This document shows, piece by piece, positions 55,786 through 64,000 of a stretch of DNA of 64,000 nt; position 1 is the stretch's first letter, and each line of letters starts with the position of its first letter. Position numbers and translations under genes: made by a program. The stretch is from Leucobacter chromiireducens (GTDB lineage Bacteria > Actinomycetota > Actinomycetes > Actinomycetales > Microbacteriaceae): contig NZ_RPDI01000005.1 of the NCBI RefSeq assembly GCF_003917135.1, forward strand, positions 1 to 64,000. Direction: 5' to 3'. The notes under the pieces were generated by a model. It made no database searches. It had not been told where the DNA came from and worked only from the letters and a program-made list of their open reading frames with translations.

Positions 55786-56429
55786 GCGAGGATCACGAGC
55801 TGCGCGCGATCGTGCGCGAACACCTTCATCATGATGCGGTTGACGTGCGTCTTCGCGGTGTGCGGGGAGATCACGAGGTCCGCGGCGATCTCCTGGTTGG
55901 AGCGGCCGCGTGCCACGTGCAGCAGCACCTCGCGCTCCCGCTCCGTGAGCGTCGCGAGCTCGGGGTGCGCCGCCTCGTCCACCGCTGGCGCTGCCGGGGC
56001 CGCGACGTAGCGCGCGATGAGCGCGCGGGTCGCCGCGGGCGACAGCAGCGCGTCTCCCGCGTGCACCGCGTGCACCGCGCGCACGATCTCCTCGGGCTCC
56101 GCGCCCTTCCCGAGGAAGCCGCTCGCCCCAGCCCGGAGCGCCGCGACGACGTTCTCGTCCTCCTCGAACGTGGTGAGAATGAGCACGCGCGTGCCCGCCT
56201 CGCCGGCGTCGGACGCCGCGCAGAGCGCCGCCGTCGCGGCGATGCCGTCGAGCCGCGGCATCCGAATGTCCATGAGCACGACGTCGGGCCGAAGCGCTGC
56301 GGCGAGCGCCACCGCGGCCTCACCGTCTGCGGCCTCACCGACGATCTCGATGCCGTCTGCGCTTCCCAGGATGTCGACCACGGCCTGCCGGATGAGTGAC
56401 TGGTCGTCAACGACGAGCACGCGGATCAT
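55746..56429 (-). CDS. NarL/LuxR-family response regulator
   Basis: 227 residues. The receiver domain has acidic VVDDQ at 6-10, the phosphorylation site Asp 54 in VVLMDIRMPRLDG, and a Lys in FLGKGAEP. The C-terminal LuxR-type HTH is LTEREREVLLHVARGRSNQEIAADLVISPHTAKTHVNRIMMK. The start overlaps the kinase stop by four bases, so they form a two-component pair. The target may be the divergent DUF4956/VTC set or the neighbouring ABC pair. Confidence 0.95.
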   Translation of the reverse strand: MIRVLVVDDQSLIRQAVVDILGSADGIEIVGEAADGEAAVALAAALRPDVVLMDIRMPRLDGIAATAALCAASDAGEAGTRVLILTTFEEDENVVAALRAGASGFLGKGAEPEEIVRAVHAVHAGDALLSPAATRALIARYVAAPAAPAVDEAAHPELATLTEREREVLLHVARGRSNQEIAADLVISPHTAKTHVNRIMMKVFAHDRAQLVILAYESGLLVPGAAG

Positions 56430-57703
56430 GCGGCGTCCTCTCGTGCGCGCGGCAGTCGCGCCGCGACCTCGAAGGTGTCTCCCCTGGCCGCGAACTCGAC
56501 GGTGCCGCCGATCGACGCGACGCGCTCCCGGATCCCGGTGAGCCCGAGCCCGCTGGGGTGCACCTCGGGGAGATTGCGTGCGTCGCGCGAGACGGGGTTG
56601 TCGATGCGCACGAGCGCGTCGGCGCCGTCGAGCGTCACCGTCACCGACGCCGTGCCAGCGGAGCCGTGCTTGTGCGCGTTCGTGAGCCCCTCCTGCACCA
56701 CGCGGTACAACACGCGCCCGGCTGCGCCGGTGATCTGGGCCAGCGCGGCCTCGCCCGTGAGGGTCACGGCGAGCCCCAGCTCGCGCACGCGCTCGATGAG
56801 CGGGATCAGGTCGGCGGCGCGCGGCTGCGGCGGGAGCGCGCCGAGCTCGTCGTCGGCGCGGAGGTAGGTGAGGAGCTCGCTGATCTCGGTGAGCACCTCA
56901 CGCGAGGAGCTCCGGATCGTGCGGAGCGCGGTGCGCGCCTTCTCTGGCTGCGCGTCGAGGGCGCTTGAGGCCACGCCAGCGTTGAGGCTGATCACGGAGA
57001 TCTGGTGCGCGACGGTGTCGTGCAGATCCTGCGCGATGCGCAGCCGCTCCTCGGCGACGCGCTGCTGCGCTTCGGCCTCGCGGGTGCGCTCGGCACGCTC
57101 GGCGCGCTCGGTCGCGGCGGCGGCGGCCTCGCGCTGCGATCGCGCGCTGTCCCCCAGTGCGGCAGCGACCGCGATGCCGGCCGCGATCTGGAAGACGCGC
57201 ACATCGAACACCCCGAACTCGGAGCTGAGCAGACTGAGCGCGGCAACGCTGAGCGTCGCGACGCCCCCGAAGAGGAGGGTGGTGCGGCGGGGACCGGTCG
57301 CACCGAGCTGGTACATCGCGAGGATCACCACGATCCCGACCCCCATCGCCGGCGCGTGCAGCGCCACCGTGAGGACGTAGAGCAGCAGCCCGGCGCACAC
57401 GACCGCGACGGGCCAGCGGCGACGCAGCGGCACGAGCGCGCACGCGAGCAGCACGATCGCGAGCGGGATCGCGATCCCGAGCACCGGGAACGCGCCGCCC
57501 ACCGGCCCTGCCGGCCCGCCCGGCCCGGCAGGCCCCCCGCCGCCGTTCGCTGGCAGGCCAGCGAGTCGCACCATGGGCACGCCGAACACGGAGGTGACGA
57601 GCACGACGCCGATCGCGAGCACGTCGATCCCCCACGCGGGGAATCGCGCAAACCACGCAGCGCCGTGTGGCGCGGGGCTGGCGGGTGCGTGCGCGGTACT
57701 CAT
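56426..57703 (-). CDS. Sensor histidine kinase (HisKA_3, NarL partner)
   Basis: 425 residues from ATG 57703; an upstream GTG is possible. About five membrane helices in the first 190 residues, with a Gly/Pro loop (about 50-68) outside. A coiled stretch rich in Arg, Glu and Ala leads to the phosphoacceptor His in RIAQDLHDTVAHQIS, and an ATP-binding domain with NAHKHGSAGTA and GLGLTGIRERV. DesK/LiaS-like sensors of this form detect membrane or envelope stress; the signal here is unknown. Its stop overlaps the response regulator start. Confidence 0.93.
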   Translation of the reverse strand: MSTAHAPASPAPHGAAWFARFPAWGIDVLAIGVVLVTSVFGVPMVRLAGLPANGGGGPAGPGGPAGPVGGAFPVLGIAIPLAIVLLACALVPLRRRWPVAVVCAGLLLYVLTVALHAPAMGVGIVVILAMYQLGATGPRRTTLLFGGVATLSVAALSLLSSEFGVFDVRVFQIAAGIAVAAALGDSARSQREAAAAATERAERAERTREAEAQQRVAEERLRIAQDLHDTVAHQISVISLNAGVASSALDAQPEKARTALRTIRSSSREVLTEISELLTYLRADDELGALPPQPRAADLIPLIERVRELGLAVTLTGEAALAQITGAAGRVLYRVVQEGLTNAHKHGSAGTASVTVTLDGADALVRIDNPVSRDARNLPEVHPSGLGLTGIRERVASIGGTVEFAARGDTFEVAARLPRAREDAA

Positions 57704-57782
57704 GCCCCCATTCTCGCTGAGGACCTGCGGCAGCGGCATCCCCCACGCGCAGCATCACGCGTACCGCGGTCGCAGTACGCAA

Positions 57783-57794
57783 AGTGTCGACACT
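57783..57794. promoter_or_regulatory. Perfect 12-base palindrome between kinase and DUF4956 genes
   Basis: AGTGTCGACACT lies in the divergent gap, 80 bases from the kinase start and 68 from the DUF4956 start. It is a candidate operator for the response regulator or another dimer. Confidence 0.4.
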
Positions 57795-57861
57795 GGGGCG
57801 ACGCGCACGACGTGCTCCCCCGAGAGGCTGGAAGTCCTCGTATCACCCTCAAGGAGTGTCC

Positions 57862-58419
57862 ATGTTCAACACCACAGTGATCCTCGCGATGATCGATCTC
57901 GCCGCAATCCTCATCCTCGTGTTGGGGATCTACTATCGACGTCACCGACGGCGTGACCTGGTTGTTGCGTTCCTCGGGGTCAATGCTGGCGTGCTCGCCG
58001 TCACAGTGGTGCTCGGCAGCTCGCAGGTGGCTGCGGGCCTCGGACTCGGGCTCTTTGGGGTGCTGAGCATCATCCGGCTCCGCTCGTCCGAGATCTCTCA
58101 GCGCGAGGTCGCGTACTACTTCGCCGCGCTCGCGATGGGGCTCATCGGGGGCCTCGCTGGCGGGTCTTCGCTTCTCCTGCCTGCCGCGCTCATCGCCGTG
58201 ATCGTCGCCACGATGTGGTTCGCCGATCATCCGAAGATCCTCCCGGGCAGCAGGCAGCAGCTCGTCAGGCTCGACCGGGCGATCACCGCGGAGGATGAGC
58301 TGCGCCTCGCGCTCGCTGAGCGGCTCAACGCCCGCATCACCGCGGTCACAGTGCAACAGCTCGACCTGGTCAACGACAGCACGCTCGTTGACGTGCGCTA
58401 CCGCGTGGACGCGACATGA
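57862..58419 (+). CDS. DUF4956 membrane protein (VTC partner)
   Basis: 185 residues from ATG 57862, with AAGGAG 7 bases upstream. About four membrane helices (VILAMIDLAAILILVLGIYY; VVAFLGVNAGVLAVTVVLG; VAAGLGLGLFGVLSIIRLRS; AALAMGLIGGLAGGSSLLLPAALIAVIVATMWF) and a soluble C-terminal domain of about 60 residues. IIRLRSSEISQREVAYYFAALA is the family hallmark. DUF4956 proteins are nearly always encoded with VTC-domain proteins. The stop overlaps the VTC start as ATGA. Confidence 0.88.
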   Translation: MFNTTVILAMIDLAAILILVLGIYYRRHRRRDLVVAFLGVNAGVLAVTVVLGSSQVAAGLGLGLFGVLSIIRLRSSEISQREVAYYFAALAMGLIGGLAGGSSLLLPAALIAVIVATMWFADHPKILPGSRQQLVRLDRAITAEDELRLALAERLNARITAVTVQQLDLVNDSTLVDVRYRVDAT

Positions 58420-59228
58420 CCTCGCACAGCGCGGTCCTCACCGCGCCGACCGCGTGGCTCTCAGGCGTCGGGCTCCCGGAGCTCGTGCGCGTGGCGGCGC
58501 TGCTCGAACGTGTGGACCGCAAGTACCTCCTCGCGCCGGAGGATGCCGCGCGCGTCCTGCGCGCGCTCGAGCCCGGCACCCGAGTGCTCGAAATGTCCGG
58601 CCAGCGCACGTTCGGGTACGACTCGGTCTACTTCGACACCGACGACTTCGCCGTGTACCGGCTCACCGCGCAGCGCAGGCGACGGCGCTTCAAACTTCGC
58701 ACGAGGAGCTACCTCGACACCGGCGGCTGCTTCCTCGAGGTGAAAACCAAGGGAGGTCGCGGCACGACGGTCAAGACTCGGGTGCCGTGGGACCCCGCGG
58801 ATCGCGACCGGCTCGGCCGGGACGGCCGCGAGTTCGCCGCGTCGGTGCTCGGCGACTCCGGCGCCGACGCCGCACTCGCGCAGCGGCTCCGCCCATCGCT
58901 GTCGAGTACGTACCAGCGGACCACGCTGCTGCTGCCGTGCGGCAGCCGCGCCACCATCGACACCGATCTGCGCTGGAGCACGCCGGGCGGCGGCGCCGCC
59001 AGCGTGCCTGGCCACGTGATCATCGAAACCAAGTCTGCCCAGCGCAGGAGCCACCTCGACGACGCGCTCTGGCGCGCTGGACATCGCCCGAATGGCGTCA
59101 GCAAGTTCGGGATCGGAACCGCGGCGCTCTACCCCGCGCTCCCACGCAACGCGTGGACGCGCGAGCTCACTACCACCGTCACCACCGCAGCAGATTCCAC
59201 GCTGCACACCACTGGGAGGAACACATGA
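58416..59228 (+). CDS. VTC-domain polyphosphate polymerase-like protein
   Basis: 270 residues. The tunnel-fold triphosphate-binding residues are visible: DRKYLLAPEDA, YDSVYFDTDDFAVY, RRRRRFKLRTRSY (basic lining), CFLEVKTKGGRGTTVKTR, YQRTTLLL, IDTDLRW and VIIETKS. Yeast Vtc4 makes polyphosphate from ATP with this fold; bacterial homologues are less studied. There is no membrane segment, so it probably docks on the DUF4956 protein. It overlaps both neighbours by four bases. Confidence 0.9.
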   Translation: MTSHSAVLTAPTAWLSGVGLPELVRVAALLERVDRKYLLAPEDAARVLRALEPGTRVLEMSGQRTFGYDSVYFDTDDFAVYRLTAQRRRRRFKLRTRSYLDTGGCFLEVKTKGGRGTTVKTRVPWDPADRDRLGRDGREFAASVLGDSGADAALAQRLRPSLSSTYQRTTLLLPCGSRATIDTDLRWSTPGGGAASVPGHVIIETKSAQRRSHLDDALWRAGHRPNGVSKFGIGTAALYPALPRNAWTRELTTTVTTAADSTLHTTGRNT

Positions 59229-60961
59229 CCACGCCCCACATTTCCCCGCGTACACTCCGCGCAGGCGCCCCGCGCCAGCGCGCACTCGCACGCCGCGCGC
59301 TCGCGGGCTGCGCGCTCGTGAGCAGCCTGGCGCTCCTCGCCGGCTGCACCACTGCGACCCAGGACCCCGGCGCCTCGGCGCAAGCGGAGGCCAGCGCGCA
59401 GACGGAAGCCACCGCGCACGATGACGCAGCCGCGACCTCAGCCACCGGGCTCACGCCGGCAGCGGTGCTCGCCGACAATGCCGAGGTGACTGAGTTCGGA
59501 GCCGACGAGTGGGACGTGGCCGACGCCATTGCCGTGGATCTTGGGTCGCCGTCTGGCACCGGGATCGAGTCGAGCGCCGGGACCGTGACCGTCACGGCCG
59601 CCGGCGTGTACCGGTTCTCCGGCGCCCTCACCGGGCAGCTCGTGGTCGCGGCACCGGATGATGCGCGGGTCGTACTCATTCTGGACGGGGTGACGATCAC
59701 GAACAGTGCGGGATCCGCCATTCACGTGCAACAGGCCGACGACGTGGCGATCCATCTCGCAGACGGCAGCACGAACCGGGTCTCGGACGCCGAGACGTAC
59801 GCGGCGGACGCCGACGCGAACGCGGCGATCTTCTCGACCGCTGACCTGACGATCAGCGGGAGCGGTTCGCTCACCGTGACCGGCAACGGCAACGACGGAA
59901 TCACGTCGAAGGACGACCTCGTGATCCTTGACGGCACCCTCGCTGTGACGGCACGGGCCGACGCCCTACGAGGCAAGGACGCGCTCGTCATCGAGGGCGG
60001 GGAACTCTCCCTCACCGCGGAAACGGGCGACGGGATGTATAGCAAGGGCGATGCTGACGAGGCGGAAATCGACTGGTCGCGCGGGGTCGTCTCGATTGCG
60101 GGCGGCACGATCGACATCACGGCTGGGGACGACGGCATCCAGGCGTTCACCGACGCGGTGATTGGCGGTGGCACGGTGACGGTCATGGCGGCTGATGACG
60201 GTGTGAAGGGCGAGGCGATCGTCGCCATCGGCGAGCTGCCGGAGCGCGCGGCGCCGACCGTGACGGTCGTGAGCGCCACCGAGGGCATCGAGGCGGCCAG
60301 CATCGGCATCAGCGGGGGCACCACCTCGGTGACCGCGAGCGACGACGGCGTGAACGCCTCGGGGAACACCGAGCTCCAGGCGCTCATCGCCGGCACAGCG
60401 GCCGCCGACACCGGCGCAACCGGAGGACCGCAGAGCGAGTTCCAGGACACGGGTGAAACGCTCGCGATCAGCGGCGGCGAGCTCACCGTCGATGCCGAGG
60501 GCGATGGGCTCGATTCCAACGGCATCCTCACCGTGACCGGCGGCACGGTGGTGGTGTACGGGCCAACCCGCGGCGGCAACGGCTCGCTCGACACGAACGG
60601 CGAGCTCACCGTCACTGGCGGCACGATCACCGCGTTCGGACCCGGCGATATGGAGCAGACCCCAACGACGGACGGGCAGGGCTGGGTGATCGTCTCCGCG
60701 GCGATCGCCGCGGGGCAGACGGGGACCATCGTTGCAGACGACGGCACAGAAATCGGCTCGTTCGATGCGCGGAAACAGGCCGCATCGATCCTGGTCTCCG
60801 CGGCGGAAGTGACGGCGGGCGCGAGCTACTCCGTGGTCGTAGACGGCGAAACCGTCGGCACCGCGATCGCCGGCGAGGGCGGTGCGGCGGGGCCGGGCGG
60901 CGGCGCTGGCGGCGGCCAACCGGCCCAGGGCGGTCCAGCCGCCCCCGGCGAGATGTCGTAG
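59225..60961 (+). CDS. Carbohydrate-binding-domain lipoprotein (DUF4353, Cthe_2159-like beta-helix)
   Basis: 578 residues from ATG 59225 (GGAGGAA upstream). A lipoprotein signal: basic start, ALAGCALVSSLALLAGC with the lipobox Cys near residue 40. A Thr/Ala/Glu linker leads to a repetitive parallel beta-helix with many GGTxTVTAxDDGI-type turns (for example GGTIDITAGDDGIQAF, GGTTSVTASDDGVNA, GGELTVDAEGDGLDSNG), and a Gly/Pro-rich end. Cthe_2159 binds polygalacturonate and calcium. Linkage with VTC and DUF4956 genes is widespread; the three form one coupled operon here. Confidence 0.88.
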   Translation: MTTPHISPRTLRAGAPRQRALARRALAGCALVSSLALLAGCTTATQDPGASAQAEASAQTEATAHDDAAATSATGLTPAAVLADNAEVTEFGADEWDVADAIAVDLGSPSGTGIESSAGTVTVTAAGVYRFSGALTGQLVVAAPDDARVVLILDGVTITNSAGSAIHVQQADDVAIHLADGSTNRVSDAETYAADADANAAIFSTADLTISGSGSLTVTGNGNDGITSKDDLVILDGTLAVTARADALRGKDALVIEGGELSLTAETGDGMYSKGDADEAEIDWSRGVVSIAGGTIDITAGDDGIQAFTDAVIGGGTVTVMAADDGVKGEAIVAIGELPERAAPTVTVVSATEGIEAASIGISGGTTSVTASDDGVNASGNTELQALIAGTAAADTGATGGPQSEFQDTGETLAISGGELTVDAEGDGLDSNGILTVTGGTVVVYGPTRGGNGSLDTNGELTVTGGTITAFGPGDMEQTPTTDGQGWVIVSAAIAAGQTGTIVADDGTEIGSFDARKQAASILVSAAEVTAGASYSVVVDGETVGTAIAGEGGAAGPGGGAGGGQPAQGGPAAPGEMS

Positions 60962-61024
60962 GCGGAGCGCCCCGGGGCTGGGAAGGGGCTACACTCGATG
61001 ACGTTCCTGCAGATGGAGTGTGTG

Positions 61025-61114
61025 TTGGAAGTCATCGACGGCGTCGCCGTGCTCACCGGCCTCGGGGCACTGCTCTACCTGGGGTATGTGCTCCTGCGCC
61101 CGGACCGTAGCTGA
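61025..61114 (+). CDS. kdpF: KdpF small membrane subunit
   Basis: A 29-residue peptide, MEVIDGVAVLTGLGALLYLG then YVLLRPDRS, with one membrane helix and the basic end typical of KdpF. I choose TTG 61025 because GGAG lies six bases upstream; in-frame GTG 61022, ATG 61013 and ATG 60998 are alternatives. Its stop overlaps the kdpA start as TGATG. KdpF stabilises the Kdp complex. Confidence 0.8.
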   Translation: MEVIDGVAVLTGLGALLYLGYVLLRPDRS

Positions 61115-62787
61115 TGAACTGGTGGTTCGCCGCCGCGGCGTTCCTCACGCTCGCGCTCGTCCTCGCGGTCCTCTACCGGCCGCTCGGCGACTACATGGCG
61201 TGGGTGTTCACCTCCGAGCGGCACTGGCGCGTCGAGCGGGCCATCTACCGCCTGTCCGGCGTGGATCCGGATCGCCAGCAGTCGTGGCGCGGCTATCTCG
61301 GCGCGATCCTCGCGTTCTCGCTCGTCGGCTTCGTGCTCCTGTACCTCCTGCTGCGGACGCAGCAGCTGTTCCCGTACGCGCTCGGGATGGGGCCGATGAG
61401 CCCCGACCTCGCGTTCAACACGGTCGCCTCGTTCGTCGCCAACACGAACTGGCAGTCGTACTCGCCGGAGCAGACCGTCGGCTACACCGCGCAGGCGGTG
61501 GGCCTCACCGTGCAGAACTTCGTGTCGACCGCGGTCAGCATGGCGGTCGCCATCGCGTTGATCCGCGGCATCGCCTCACGCGGGGGCCGCAGCGGGCTCG
61601 GCAACTTCTGGGTCGATCTGGTGCGTGCGAACCTGCGGATCCTGCTACCGCTCTCCGTGATCGCCGCGGTGCTGCTGCTCGCTGGCGGGGTGATCCAGAA
61701 CCTGTCGGGGTTCACCGAGGTCGAGACGGTCGCCGGTCTCACGCAGACCCTGCCGGGTGGTCCGGTCGCCTCGCAGGAGGCCATCAAGATGCTCGGCACC
61801 AACGGCGGCGGCTTCTTCAACGCGAACTCGGCGCACCCGTTCGAGAACCCGACGCCGCTCACGAACATGCTGCAGACGCTGCTGCTCCTGCTCATCCCGT
61901 TCACGATGCCGCGCACGGTGGGCACCATGGTGGGCGACCAGCGCGCGGGCTACGCGCTGCTCGCCACCATTGCCGTGCTGTTCGTGCTCGTGTACGTGCC
62001 GCTCACCGGCTTCGAGTTCGCGGGCGCCGGCACCGCGCCCGAGCTCGCTGGCGGCGCGCTCGAGGGCAAGGAACAGCGGTTCGGGATCGTGGGGTCGACG
62101 CTGTTCGCGACCGCGACGACGGGCACAACGGGTGGCGCCGTGAACTCGATGCACGGCTCGTACACCGCGTTCGGTGGCCTGATGCTGATGTTCGACATGA
62201 TGCTCGGCGAGGTGGCGCCAGGCGGCGCGGGATCCGGCATCTACACGATGCTCGTGCTCATGGTGATCGCCGTGTTCCTCACGGCGCTCCTGCTCGGTCG
62301 CTCCCCCGTCTACCTCGGCAAGCGGCTCGGCACCAGGGAGATGCGGATCGTCAGCATCGCGATCCTCGTGATGCCGACGCTCGCGATCGGCGGGATCGCG
62401 GTGGGCTTCGCGATCCCATCCGTGCAGGCGGAGATCGTCGCGAGCATGGGCAACGAGGGGTCGCACGGCCTCTCGGAGGTGCTCTACGCGTTCGTCTCGG
62501 CCGCGATCAACAACGGCTCGGCGTTCGCCGGGCTGAGCGCGAACACGCCGCTCCTCAACGTCACGCTCGGCGTCGTGATCCTGCTCGGCCGGTTCATCCC
62601 CATCGTGCTGGTGCTCGCGCTCGCCGGCTCGTTCTCGCTCCAGGGCAAGGCGGAGAGCACGCTCGAGCTCCCGCTCCACCGCCCGCAGTTTGTCGGCCTG
62701 CTCGTTGGGCTCATCGTGTTCATCGCGGTGCCCATGTTCGTGCCGTACCTGCTGGCCGGCCCGTTCGCGGAAGGGTTCATGAGGTGA
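61114..62787 (+). CDS. kdpA: Potassium-transporting ATPase subunit KdpA
   Basis: The K+-selective channel-like subunit, 557 residues, about ten helices. Four selectivity-filter regions are recognisable: NTVASFVANTNWQSY, GTNGGGFFNANSAHPFENPT, TTGTTGGAVNSMHGSYTA and NNGSAFAGL. Length and motifs match canonical KdpA. It overlaps kdpB as GTGA. Confidence 0.97.
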   Translation: MNWWFAAAAFLTLALVLAVLYRPLGDYMAWVFTSERHWRVERAIYRLSGVDPDRQQSWRGYLGAILAFSLVGFVLLYLLLRTQQLFPYALGMGPMSPDLAFNTVASFVANTNWQSYSPEQTVGYTAQAVGLTVQNFVSTAVSMAVAIALIRGIASRGGRSGLGNFWVDLVRANLRILLPLSVIAAVLLLAGGVIQNLSGFTEVETVAGLTQTLPGGPVASQEAIKMLGTNGGGFFNANSAHPFENPTPLTNMLQTLLLLLIPFTMPRTVGTMVGDQRAGYALLATIAVLFVLVYVPLTGFEFAGAGTAPELAGGALEGKEQRFGIVGSTLFATATTGTTGGAVNSMHGSYTAFGGLMLMFDMMLGEVAPGGAGSGIYTMLVLMVIAVFLTALLLGRSPVYLGKRLGTREMRIVSIAILVMPTLAIGGIAVGFAIPSVQAEIVASMGNEGSHGLSEVLYAFVSAAINNGSAFAGLSANTPLLNVTLGVVILLGRFIPIVLVLALAGSFSLQGKAESTLELPLHRPQFVGLLVGLIVFIAVPMFVPYLLAGPFAEGFMR

Positions 62788-64000
62788 TCGACTCACTGCT
62801 CGACCGGCTGCGCCTCGGCAGCGTGATCTCCCCGTCGGCGCTGCGCACCGTGCTCGTCGACGCGCTGCGGAAATTCGATCCGCGCTACCTCTGGCACAAC
62901 CCGGTGCTGCTCATCACCGAGGCCGGCGCGGCGCTCACCACGCTGATCGCGATCGCGGAGCCCTTCGTTGGCGGTGCGCGGCCGTCCGGCGGCACGGTCC
63001 TCCCGCCCGGCTTCACCTGGGCGCTCGCCATCGGCTTCTGGGTGTGCCTCTTCACCGCGACGCTCGCCGAGTCGATCGCCGAGGGCCGCGGCCGCGCGGA
63101 GACCGCCTCGCTCCGGCAGGCGGCACGCAGCACCGTCGCGCGGCGCGTGGTCGGCTACGATCCCGCGCGGGATCGAGCGGCGCGCGGCGCCGAGCTCGAA
63201 GACGTCGACTCGCACGCCCTCCGCCCCGGCGACGTGGTCGTCGTCGAGGCCGGCGGCACCGTCCCCGCCGACGGTGAGGTGCTCTGGGGTGCCGCGGAGA
63301 TCGACGAATCGGAGTACACGGGGCACGCCGGCCCCGTGGTGCGCGAGGCCGGCGGCGACCGCACGGCGGTGATCGGCGGCACCCGCGACCTCGGCGGCCG
63401 CGTGGTGGTGCGCATCACGGCGTCGGTCGAGGCGAGCGCGTTCGAGCGCACCGTGCAGCTCGCCAGCAAGTCGCGCAGGCAGAAAGCCCCAATCGAGGTG
63501 GCGTTCAGCGCGCTGCTCGCCTCGTTCTCGCTGTCGTTCGTGATCGTGGCGCTCACCCTCAACTCAGCGGTCTCGCCCGTCGCGCCTCCCGTCTCGATCC
63601 CGGTGCTCGTCGCGCTGGTGATCTGCCTGATCCCCACCGAGATCGCCGCGCTCATGTCGGTGACCGGCATCGCCGGGATGTCGCAGCTGCTCCGCCGCGG
63701 GGTGCTCGTCACCTCGGCGAAGTCGCTCGAAACCGCCGGCGACATCACCACCGTGCTGCTCGACAAGACCGGAACGGTGACGCAGGGCAACCGCAGCGCG
63801 GTCGCGTTCCTGCCCATCACGGGGGTCGATCCCGGCGAGTTCATGCGCCTCGCCGCGCTCGCCTCGAGCGGGGATCCGACGCCCGAGGGGGCCTCGATCG
63901 TGCGCCTGGCGCTGGCCGGCGGCGCGGAGCCCGTCGGCCCGGAGCCCGACGACGCGGAGCCCATCGGAACCCCGGTCGTCTTCACCGCCGCATCGCGGAT
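62784..64000 (+). CDS. kdpB: Potassium-transporting P-type ATPase subunit KdpB (5' part), divergent
   Basis: GTG start; 405 codons before the window ends. Canonical features: ALRKFDPRYLWHNPVLLI, AEGRGRAETASLR, LLDKTGTVTQGNR with the phosphorylated Asp 327, and IPTEIAALMSVTGIAGM. Deviations: the actuator TGES motif reads TGHA (residues 179-182, in DESEYTGHAGPVV), removing both the dephosphorylating Glu and the regulatory Ser; the helix-4 PTT reads PTE; and the usual SGRAVEAAGDVD reads SAKSLETAGDIT. The frame is open throughout. Upstream genes kdpF and kdpA look normal. kdpC and any kdpDE lie beyond the edge. Confidence 0.93.
   Translation, partial: MIDSLLDRLRLGSVISPSALRTVLVDALRKFDPRYLWHNPVLLITEAGAALTTLIAIAEPFVGGARPSGGTVLPPGFTWALAIGFWVCLFTATLAESIAEGRGRAETASLRQAARSTVARRVVGYDPARDRAARGAELEDVDSHALRPGDVVVVEAGGTVPADGEVLWGAAEIDESEYTGHAGPVVREAGGDRTAVIGGTRDLGGRVVVRITASVEASAFERTVQLASKSRRQKAPIEVAFSALLASFSLSFVIVALTLNSAVSPVAPPVSIPVLVALVICLIPTEIAALMSVTGIAGMSQLLRRGVLVTSAKSLETAGDITTVLLDKTGTVTQGNRSAVAFLPITGVDPGEFMRLAALASSGDPTPEGASIVRLALAGGAEPVGPEPDDAEPIGTPVVFTAASR

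Noticed and set aside
60962-61024. A c-di-AMP or K+ riboswitch before kdp
   Set aside because: The gap to the preceding gene is about 60 bases, too short for a ydaO-type element.

Overview
The window is high-GC DNA from an actinobacterium, most likely family Microbacteriaceae. Leucobacter is my best guess, inferred from codon bias, protein character, the order of the ATP synthase and threonine loci, and a ChrB-type gene; no ribosomal RNA is present to confirm it. Genes are dense, many overlap by 4 bases (ATGA or GTGA), and I see no insertion sequence, prophage or CRISPR array.

Layout. 0-6.8 kb: the tail of a surface protein, pdxS behind a long dyad, an ABC-F ATPase, a membrane-lipase fusion, a tiny Cys-Cys peptide beside a FrnE/DsbA-like oxidoreductase, and ispE. 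7-13 kb: metG-tatD-rsmA, an OsmC-family gene, and gabT. 13-17.4 kb: a TetR regulator divergent from an ABC exporter, a PP2C phosphatase and yaaA. 17.5-28 kb: the complete F-type ATP synthase operon (atpI-B-E-F-H-A-G-D-C, minus strand) preceded by wecA, sua5 and prmC. 28-32.7 kb: cysK-cysE plus a ClbS/DfsB-family gene, an MFS transporter and a GNAT acetyltransferase, placed between prmC and prfA. 32.8-40.5 kb: prfA, a Rho-like gene, thrB, hom and lysA. 40.7-46.4 kb: an amino-acid oxidase, APC permease and class III-like alcohol dehydrogenase with a divergent PucR regulator, placed between lysA and argS. 46.5-52 kb: a DUF2993 protein, argS, tRNA-Arg(CCG), a probable broken two-helix membrane gene, a MurJ-like flippase and ChrB. 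52.5-61 kb: a MacB-like ABC pair, a DUF998 protein, a two-component system and a DUF4956/VTC/DUF4353 set. 61-64 kb: kdpF, kdpA and the first two thirds of kdpB.

The minus-strand order argS / lysA-hom-thrB / rho-prfA / prmC-sua5-wecA-atpI-atpBEFHAGDC is the old actinobacterial order, opened at two points by cassettes of metabolic and transport genes. Many genes have a TANNNT -10 box only 6-8 bases before the start codon, so leaderless mRNAs look common here, and this settles several start codons.

The most unusual observations are: (1) the Rho at the thrB-prfA locus keeps its RNA-binding domain but has lost the P-loop, the catalytic glutamate region and the arginine-finger region, and carries a 48-residue tandem repeat encoded by near-identical 144-bp units; (2) a family of seven 60-97 bp intergenic palindromes sharing CGGAGAAAT...ATTTCTCCG arms; (3) a KdpB whose TGES actuator motif reads TGHA; (4) a 64-residue peptide ending in two Cys pairs next to a FrnE-like gene; (5) a three-site PdxR-like operator array over the pdxS promoter, with no pdxT next door.
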